A DNA stretch of 25,624 bases from Elysia marginata (taxonomy: Eukaryota > Mollusca > Gastropoda > Plakobranchidae). Location: contig BMAT01006761.1 in NCBI GenBank assembly GCA_019649035.1, forward strand, positions 466,996-492,619, given 5' to 3'. The notes beneath the pieces were generated by a model, which ran no database searches, was not told the origin of the DNA, and saw nothing but the letters and a program-made list of their open reading frames with translations. The position numbers were made by a program, and so were the translations under genes. The stretch's first letter is position 1, and the number at the start of each line of letters is the position of its first letter. Shown here piece after piece: positions 19,385-25,624 of this stretch.

Positions 19385-21205
19385 TTAAAATTTGGTGTCT
19401 CCGTCTCTGTGCTGAATTTCGGTGTTTATTACGTCCATTTCTGCATACCAAAATCGGCGACAGAAAGGAAAAAGAAACTTGGCCTTGGGGTGTGGTCTCT
19501 TCGGTAAGAACTGGTTTGTGGCGATGCTGATTGTTAAGCCGACAGCAACAGTAATCAACATGCCCATGACGGGGTTCCACGTATAAGAAATATCGTAGAA
19601 ACTGAATCTCCTCTCTTGAATGCTCGTAAAGTTTGCAGGTTGTTCGTTGATATTGTAACGGGTCGTCGCTGTAAAGTCAGTTGAAGAGTTATAAGCTTCA
19701 GTAACCCCAGTGACGAAAGTATATCCCACAGTTTGTACTGAGGTTGTTATGTTTTCAACTAAGCAGTGGTCTGTAGGACCAAGAGGCAGTATCTTCGTCG
19801 GATGTCCAAACATTATTGCTCCTATAGATTGCCAAAAGCTGATGATCAAAGCTGCAATACAACCGAAAATTGCGCCTACATAGTTGGCGTGTGGGAATAG
19901 TCCACCTAACATGAAAACTCCTAAGATAGGGCCTATAGTCGCACCTACAACAGTGTAAGTCATCTGATAAATTGGACCTTGAAAATCCTTTGCGATGTAT
20001 GCCAAACCAATAACTGCGATTCCGAAAAAACATACAAGAAGTTTTGTAATAGTGGTCGTCGCTGCTTCTGATATGTTACGTAAACGCCCGGCAAGGATAT
20101 CCTCCACTACATTGGCAGCTAGTGAGCTGATGCCTGAAGATAGAGTACTAAGAGCACCTGAAAAGATTGTTGCGATATACAAGCCAGAGAATCCAGGAAG
20201 GAAACTCATGGAATGTAGAACAAAGTATGGCACTATCTGATTCTTGTTTTGAATGTATCCCGCGGCCAACGGGTCACATCTGAGGCTGAAAAAGTACGCT
20301 ACGATAACGAGACCCGTGATTGTCAGAACTGCGCCATATATTGCACACAGAGGAAGAGTATATATGTATACTTTATAGGCATCTTGAATTGACCGGGTCG
20401 AGGACAGTCTTTGAACGCTGGACTGACCAAAGTGGGTGGCCAACCAATAAATTGCAACCGCGATGATTTGGTTCCATACAGTGTGCCTGACTCGAGGATC
20501 AAAACTTGTTTCGTCGAAAATAATCCGCCCAGAGTTTTGGCTAATCTGCCAAACTTTGTCGATGCCTCCGGCGTCCATTGTACCTTTAATGATCACTGTG
20601 AAAATTCCAGCGAATATCACAAACGTCTGGAAGACGTCAGTCCATATGACGCTCTTCATGCCGCCGAGTGTTGTGTAGACTGTTCCAACCACCCCAACCA
20701 AGATAATCGACAGCCACAGAGGAATACCAACAGCTGTCTCTAAAGCTAAGGCAGGCGAGAGAAGGGCAACCATCATGTAGGATAAGGTTGAAATAACGCC
20801 CAAAATGGCTCCTAAAAACTGAATAGTCTTGGACTCATAGCGCATGCCCAGATACTCGTAGACGCTAGTCAGCCGTAGAGGATACATAAGAGGTACTATG
20901 GTCACAAGCGCTAGGAAGTAAGAACAAATATTACCTATTATGCCATAAGCAAACATGGTTCCATAGATGTAAATCTCGGTAGGGGTCCCAAGTAGAGAAA
21001 TTGCTGACTGAAATGTTGCAAAGAGTGAAAGACATACCGGAATCGCTGTGAGGCGTCTTCCGCCAAGTAGATACTCCTCTTGTGTCTTCTTTGAGTTGCC
21101 AGTGAATGCAAAGAAAAGCCCAATTGCCATTGAGCCAATCAGCATTAAACCCAAAAATATATAATCCATCGTCCCAAAGTGAAGCTGGCCTTCTTGAGAG
21201 CTCAT
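19385..21205 (-). CDS. Sodium/solute symporter, SLC5 family, monocarboxylate transporter-like
   Basis: 606 residues, single exon, ATG at 21205-21203 with A at -3. The frame stays open eight codons upstream from a TTG but contains no earlier ATG before a stop at 21253-21251, so this ATG is chosen. By family knowledge it should couple sodium entry to uptake of small monocarboxylates such as lactate, pyruvate or nicotinate at the plasma membrane. Visible features are about 13 hydrophobic segments (first 13-35, last about 543-563), the YLLGGRRL motif (45-52) and LLGTPTEIY (71-79). The SLC5 signature GGMKSVIWTDVFQ lies at 181-193, and a Ser/Thr-rich helix STLSSGISS (353-361), where the sodium site sits in this family, is intact. 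Sequons N485, N506 and N525 lie in the loop before the last helix. Length and layout match SLC5A8/SLC5A12; another SLC5 branch (iodide or multivitamin type) is possible. The C-terminus DTKF resembles a class I PDZ ligand. The region is visibly GC-richer than its flanks. Opposite-strand open frames are shadows. Confidence 0.93.
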   Translation of the reverse strand: MSSQEGQLHFGTMDYIFLGLMLIGSMAIGLFFAFTGNSKKTQEEYLLGGRRLTAIPVCLSLFATFQSAISLLGTPTEIYIYGTMFAYGIIGNICSYFLALVTIVPLMYPLRLTSVYEYLGMRYESKTIQFLGAILGVISTLSYMMVALLSPALALETAVGIPLWLSIILVGVVGTVYTTLGGMKSVIWTDVFQTFVIFAGIFTVIIKGTMDAGGIDKVWQISQNSGRIIFDETSFDPRVRHTVWNQIIAVAIYWLATHFGQSSVQRLSSTRSIQDAYKVYIYTLPLCAIYGAVLTITGLVIVAYFFSLRCDPLAAGYIQNKNQIVPYFVLHSMSFLPGFSGLYIATIFSGALSTLSSGISSLAANVVEDILAGRLRNISEAATTTITKLLVCFFGIAVIGLAYIAKDFQGPIYQMTYTVVGATIGPILGVFMLGGLFPHANYVGAIFGCIAALIISFWQSIGAIMFGHPTKILPLGPTDHCLVENITTSVQTVGYTFVTGVTEAYNSSTDFTATTRYNINEQPANFTSIQERRFSFYDISYTWNPVMGMLITVAVGLTISIATNQFLPKRPHPKAKFLFPFCRRFWYAEMDVINTEIQHRDGDTKF

Positions 21206-21303
21206 TTTCTGGAGTGGCTGAATAGTCAAGACTTGGGTTTCTTCGTTAAATTATTGTTATGTTCTTCTGGTAGTCTAAGACAGCCTCTGCAGTCCTTTGT
21301 CAC

Positions 21304-21309
21304 TTTATA
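21304..21309 (-). promoter_or_regulatory. Candidate TATA box
   Basis: TATAAA on the minus strand about 100 bases upstream of the transporter ATG. It would place transcription start near 21275-21280 and give a short 5' untranslated region. AT-rich background makes this tentative, and a noncoding 5' exon further upstream is not excluded. Confidence 0.3.
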
Positions 21310-21942
21310 TTTGTAGGTGCATAGACAGAGATGAATTATTATAAAGACTTTAGTCGCACAAAGTTTGGGTCTAGAAGAAGAGGCACAACTATCACTGAAT
21401 CAAAACCATCTGTAAACATGCAGCACATTACATTTACAGACAGAATTTCCATTTCAGAGAAACGAAATTGCAGCGCATCAAAACCGTATAATTATTTCAA
21501 GATGCTGTGACAAACAAGCGGGGTAAAATTAATTATGCAAGCCTGTGCAACAAGTTATGTGGGTTACCCTTGGTCATGAATTAAGACACGAAAACGTGTC
21601 ATTTTATAATCTTTAAAAAAAACTATTTTGCATCTGTTCGATGCGCCTTTGTATAGTCTCCGAAGAAAGATAATAGACGCAGAACTTGGGAATGAAAGAT
21701 ATAATAGAAAGAACTATAGAGGAAGGAAGGCAAAATGATACAAATGGAAAAAGACCGAGAGCATCAGAGAGATGATGGTACGTACAAAAGAGAACGGCTT
21801 AAGACAAAAGCACAGAGAGTTTTTAACCTAGTGTAATTTTTAAAGAATAATTTCACAGTCACGAATAGAGAGAGGTGATAGAAAATTAATAAATTTAATT
21901 TTCATCGTTGCAGCCGAATAGTGTGAACGTAAGCAAAGATAA
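21310..21942. other. Noncoding region upstream of the transporter gene
   Basis: No open frame supported. It is the presumed upstream regulatory region of the minus-strand transporter, but no specific site beyond the TATA-like box can be defended. Confidence 0.4.
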
Positions 21943-21950
21943 ATAGATAG

Positions 21951-22023
<73 letters not shown>
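21943..22023. repeat. (GATA)n microsatellite
   Basis: About 80 bases of TAGA/GATA repeat, nearly pure from 21952. It lies about 740 bases upstream of the transporter start codon. The minus-strand Ile-Tyr-Leu-Ser repeat frame over it is an artefact. Confidence 0.97.
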
Positions 22024-23361
22024 TTACTATGAATTTTTTCACATTCTTGTGGTCTTGTTACATAATTACATGTATCGTGTGAACCTTCCACCTCCAACTG
22101 GCCATCCCTGGCCGTGTGTATTAATATCGGAGCCTCTGACATAAAAAGTCACTATATTAGTCTGCAGATCTCATATTGTATTTTATTTTCAACCCAACAA
22201 TAACTGCATATCCTCTCTTTGTAACTGTAAGTCCATTAAATTTGTCAAAACCAGTGTACCAGTCTGACTTAAAAGTAGACAGTGTGCAGATCTTCGTCTT
22301 AAAAATGCAAGACAGCCTTGACTCCCCAACTCAAGAGGTAACTTATCGGTAATAATCATGATAATGATGAGGATGCTATTGCAGACGTTCGCTGATGGCG
22401 TCGTGTACTGCTGTAGTAATGCATCGACTGATCCAACGTTAGTGGAGCTGAGCAGATCGCGAAGGTGATTACGTCAAGAAATAAACTAATAGGCATGTCT
22501 GTGGGACCCCATACTTCCGTTTGACTTATGATTTGCTTGTAAACAATAACAAAAATATGCAAACGTGGACCTTTTTTTCAGCCGTCCTTGTAATAATATA
22601 CTTTTAGAGCGCTTAAACTCCTCTGAAACAGAGCTCAGGGACGCTAATACAAAGTAGAATAAAGATGCCTTATATATAGATATAAAGCATTGTAAAAAAG
22701 TGTAACATAATTTAAAAAACAAAAAGGTTTACAATTCATATGCATAAATACTGTGACATCATATTTAAATAGCCAGGCGTCCTGCATCCGGCATTTTATA
22801 AAAGAAATTTGAAACAAAAAAAGCAAGCTTCTTACAAAACAAAAATGCAACGTGCATAAAAATTATTACATTATCAGAAAATACGAATAGCCCTTTGCTA
22901 ATATATTGTAAATAAAAGCAATTTTTTTAAAATTACAATACAATTTTCTAAAAGAGTATATAGCCTATCCTTAAAAAAATGAAGAATTTTACTATTGAAA
23001 TGCATGAAAATTAGATAATTTTTTTTAAAGTTCATAGTTTTATTTTAGCGTGGAGTTTTTCACCCCAGTCAAAAATGTTGAAACTTGACTGTGTGTGCAT
23101 AAAATCATTTCTTTGATAACAAAGTCGGATGATATGCCTATTTGTAAGGCACCGTGCACCATACCAGCAGTGGCCATGTGTTCAGGACGACATGAACTTG
23201 CTGCCTGTAGTAGTATGTTATTATGTTGAATCACCTGACAGTTTAGGTAGCCTACACATTCTTTAAAATATTTGATACAGGTCTCAATAGCTATTTTGTA
23301 TTTCTATCTTAAAGCTTTGGTCGCTAGTGTTTTATAGCCCTTTGTATAATGACATCGACGA
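22024..23361. other. Noncoding region
   Basis: AT-rich, with only short accidental frames and a slightly GC-richer patch at 22075-22140. No gene, RNA or mobile element is recognised. Confidence 0.5.
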
Positions 23362-23372
23362 CTCTCTCTCTC

Positions 23373-23418
<46 letters not shown>
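23362..23418. repeat. (CT)n microsatellite
   Basis: Fifty-seven bases of CT repeat with a single interruption (CTCACT) near 23374. Confidence 0.97.
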
Positions 23419-23421
<3 letters not shown>

Positions 23422-23517
23422 CTCAAAACAAAAGATGTTCAGATGGTTTTTTTTTCTTTTCAAATTCCATCAATGTACATCTTTGTGATTGAGTTCATTT
23501 ATAACCGTACAGACATT

Positions 23518-23527
23518 GCAATGAAAC
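23518..23527. repeat. SINE target-site duplication, left copy
   Basis: GCAATGAAAC here and GCAATGGAAC at 23882-23891 agree at 9 of 10 positions and flank the SINE exactly. Confidence 0.65.
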
Positions 23528-23881
23528 CGGCTCTGTGGCCTAGCGGTAAGACACTCGCCCAGAGATCGGGAGGAGCGTGGTTCGATCCCCGGCCAAGTCA
23601 AACAAAGAACTTTAAAATTGGTATTAGCAGCTGACCCCTCCCCCTAGTGGCTGGCATTCATGGATTTAGTGCTAAGTCTGGTCGGTCCGGTGTCAGGATA
23701 ATACTACTGGGCGTGGTGTACACAAGCGCTCCTTGCATCAAGGTGTGGCAGCACGCTTTCAATCGTCCCTAGCGCTCCTTGCATTACAGTGTGGCAATAC
23801 AATTTCAATTGTTCCAAGCGCCGTCTCTGCTATAACCTTGAAGTTGACTTGGACGTTAACATTCAAACAACCGACCAACCA
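23528..23881 (+). mobile_element. tRNA-derived SINE, apparently full length
   Basis: The tRNA-like head starts at CGGCTCTG. The A box is TGGCCTAGCGGT (23536-23547), fitting the pol III consensus TRGCNNAGYNGG, and the B box is GGTTCGATCCC (23579-23589). A-to-B spacing is normal for a tRNA. About 290 bases of non-tRNA body follow, ending in a CCGACCAACCA-type tail. Ten-base near-identical duplications flank it (23518-23527 and 23882-23891). The body contains a 46-bp tandem duplication (23725-23770 and 23771-23816). It is not a functional tRNA gene: the acceptor ends do not pair and the T-stem is poor. Confidence 0.82.
23725..23816 (+). repeat. 46-bp tandem duplication in the SINE body
   Basis: 23725-23770 and 23771-23816 both begin AGCGCTCCTTGCAT and agree at 36 of 46 positions. 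The divergence suggests the duplication is old, possibly a feature of the SINE family rather than of this copy. Confidence 0.8.
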
Positions 23882-23891
23882 GCAATGGAAC
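23882..23891. repeat. SINE target-site duplication, right copy
   Basis: GCAATGGAAC directly follows the CCAACCA tail and matches 23518-23527 with one difference. Confidence 0.65.
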
Positions 23892-23912
23892 TCTTTTTTC
23901 TTCACAACAAAA

Positions 23913-23992
23913 GTTGTTTGTTTGTTGCTGTTTTTGTTTTGTTTGTTTTTTTGTTGTTGTTGTTGTTGTTTTTTTGTTGTTTTTTTTTTTTT
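23913..23992. repeat. (GTT)n and poly-T low-complexity tract
   Basis: GTTTGTTT words pass into (GTT)n at 23952-23970 and a T run to 23992, starting about 20 bases after the SINE. The Phe/Val/Leu-rich open frames over it are artefacts. Confidence 0.9.
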
Positions 23993-25585
23993 GCATCAAA
24001 TAGCTTAAACAAATGTACATTTAAAGTAGTGTGGCATTTTATTCCATGTTCAGGTACGTGACTTTTTTTATTATGAGTCGGGGTAAATACTCACAGTTGA
24101 AAATCATCGTTTCGTCAGACTGTCACGAGCATACCGGTACCATAATAACCAACTCGAAATGTCTGGGCATGAAATTAGCTATAATTCACAATTATAATGT
24201 TTTCGGCGCAATAGTATTGTTTTAGATAAACAACTCTGATCTCTGGGGCCTAAAAGGTTGAATCTGTGACTTTTCACGCCAAATGTCATTGATTCAATTC
24301 AGTTCATTTTAATTCAGTAAGACAAGCCATTGGCTCATACAACAATACCCATAATTAGTAAATAGGCGGCTTTTAGGAAAGAAACAATTATGAATATGAA
24401 ACTATTTTAGTACTTGCATATTAAATGAGAAGAAAAACTAGCATAAATTAGTGATAGATAGGGTGTTGTTTTTTTTTTTTAAATATATCTTTGTATGGGT
24501 ATTATTATCTTCTGTAAGAGTAAAGATAGGTGCTGTTGCATTAGAAATGTGGACATAATTGCATAGCAAGATGATGTAACGTTTATGTGAGAGACAAGGA
24601 AATTCGAGCAAAAAATTGAGCCCATCCTCAAATACATTTTGCTTCATATCAAATTATCACAGATTGTTTGACTATACTCATCTCAAGCGAAACAAATTAT
24701 TCCGTCATTGACTATGTTTTGGTATCTGAGTTATTATATTTCGTCTCGTTTAGAAAGGTTTTATGGTCGTAGCGCCACTAGGTGTTTAGAGTGCAAGGTC
24801 GTTCATCACGAATGACAGAATCGTGGGTTTTGTCAAAATTAATTACTGCACAAACAACATATGGGCCTAGCGTTCATAAATTTGAAATCTGTGGAACATC
24901 AGGAACGCGACGAGACTAGTTAATCAGCCTATCTCCTCAGCTGTATATCAAAACTTTGGAGCTAACTAATACAGCGGCTTGAATTAATAGGGGATTACCG
25001 ATGATGATACTATAAATCTTCTGTAAGCAGCTCACGAGACACGATACTTAGCATGGTTTTCATTTATCATTACTGTTCTTTGGTCTTCATCATTGGTCTA
25101 TCTCAACTGTGTTTAAGGCGGTGTTGCTGCGGATAAAGGCTGAATTTTCTTTTGTCTTGGCAGGAATCATCTTTAATATTACTTATTATTCGCGTTCTAT
25201 AATAGCACAAAAACGTGGTTCTTTGATAGCACGCCTGTGTGATGTTCATGGTCGACCCGCCTGAGGACACAATCATTCCAGAAGACTTTATTTAAGAAAA
25301 GACCTGATTTAGCTTGTGTGCAAGGCTAGATTTGAGAGGGGGGAGAAGAAAATTATTTGCGCTACTTGTCACCTTTATTTTTTGTTTTGTCCACAAAAAA
25401 GCATGAACATTGTCGTTGAAGGTATAAAGTTCTAAACTCTTCACTCTCGAATTCAGTCATCAAGAGGACGTTGTTAATTACATTCATATAACTTCATAAG
25501 AAAATGTTCTTAACGTGTTCCGAGGATTTGATAAAAAAAATTTTCTTCGGGTTAGAATGGAGAGAGACTCACGACAGTTTCCTTT
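23993..25585. other. Noncoding region
   Basis: No supported gene. Around 24768-24835 a GTAGCGCCACTAGG string and a worn GTGGGTTTTGTC string are spaced roughly like A and B boxes, but the second fits the consensus poorly. Around 24292-24350 an ATTCAATTCAGTTCATTTTA stretch resembles an A/T-rich repeat tail. Neither is strong enough to call. Confidence 0.4.
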
Positions 25586-25624
25586 TTCTTTTGTTGTTGG
25601 TGTTGTTTTGTTGTTTTTTTTTTT
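25586..25624. repeat. (GTT)n/poly-T tract at window end
   Basis: T-rich sequence with GTT and TTG repeats running off the window. Confidence 0.85.

Noticed and set aside
19995-20743. Plus-strand open frames opposite the transporter
   Set aside because: They are antisense shadows of the SLC5 coding sequence with no independent support.
21206-21229. Upstream eight-codon extension of the transporter starting at TTG
   Set aside because: TTG is not a usual eukaryotic start, and the ATG at 21205 has A at -3 and gives the family's normal length.
23528-23600. A genuine tRNA gene
   Set aside because: A and B boxes are good, but the acceptor ends do not pair, the T-stem is poor, and the sequence continues into a SINE body with flanking duplications.
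24768-24840. SINE-like head
   Set aside because: The putative B box departs too far from the consensus and no body or tail is recognised.
1-25624. CRISPR array, prokaryotic operon, or integrated retrovirus
   Set aside because: There is no regular spacer-repeat array, no clustered compact genes, and no long terminal repeats or gag/env-like sequence; reverse transcriptase and RNase H remnants fit LINEs.

Overview
The window is eukaryotic and most likely from a mollusc, probably a gastropod. It is AT-rich and long stretches have no open frame. It holds tRNA-derived SINEs, decayed non-LTR retrotransposons (LINEs), long CT/GATA/GTT microsatellites and a short N gap. There is no operon structure, ribosome binding site, CRISPR array or phage-like gene. 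The mollusc assignment is an inference from the style of the LINE and SINE sequences; nothing in the window proves the species.

Only one intact protein-coding gene can be supported. It lies on the minus strand (19385-21205) and is a 606-residue sodium/solute symporter of the SLC5 family, closest in layout to the sodium-coupled monocarboxylate transporters (SLC5A8/SLC5A12). Its whole coding region is one uninterrupted exon. It ends in a class I PDZ-ligand-like tail (T-K-F) and has three glycosylation sequons in the last large loop. A TATA-like box lies about 100 bases upstream of the ATG, and an AATAAA lies about 140 bases after the stop.

Most other recognisable content is mobile DNA. (1) 1-362, minus: a LINE endonuclease fragment with a 179-bp internal tandem duplication at the window edge. 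(2) 929-1242, minus: a tRNA-derived SINE. (3) About 6400-6560, minus: a weak SINE remnant. (4) About 8900-10790, plus: a decayed LINE reverse transcriptase ORF that reaches its C-terminal zinc-finger-like tail. (5) 10188-10422, minus: a second LINE 3' end nested inside element 4, with a 9-bp target-site duplication; removing it restores the host LINE's frame. (6) 13188-14155, minus: a 5'-truncated LINE 3' end carrying a broken RNase H domain, flanked by an exact 17-bp duplication. (7) 11291-11520 and 17583-18160: two related elements with terminal inverted repeats, resembling MITEs or fold-back elements. (8) 23528-23881, plus: a SINE of about 354 bp with A and B boxes, an internal 46-bp duplication and a 10-bp target-site duplication.

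From 14909 to about 16000 there is a low-complexity block, pyrimidine-rich on the plus strand and then purine-rich. The rest is AT-rich sequence with no gene I can support. I found no multi-gene system that looks new. The points most worth checking are the nested-LINE history, the intronless transporter and the unnamed inverted-repeat family.
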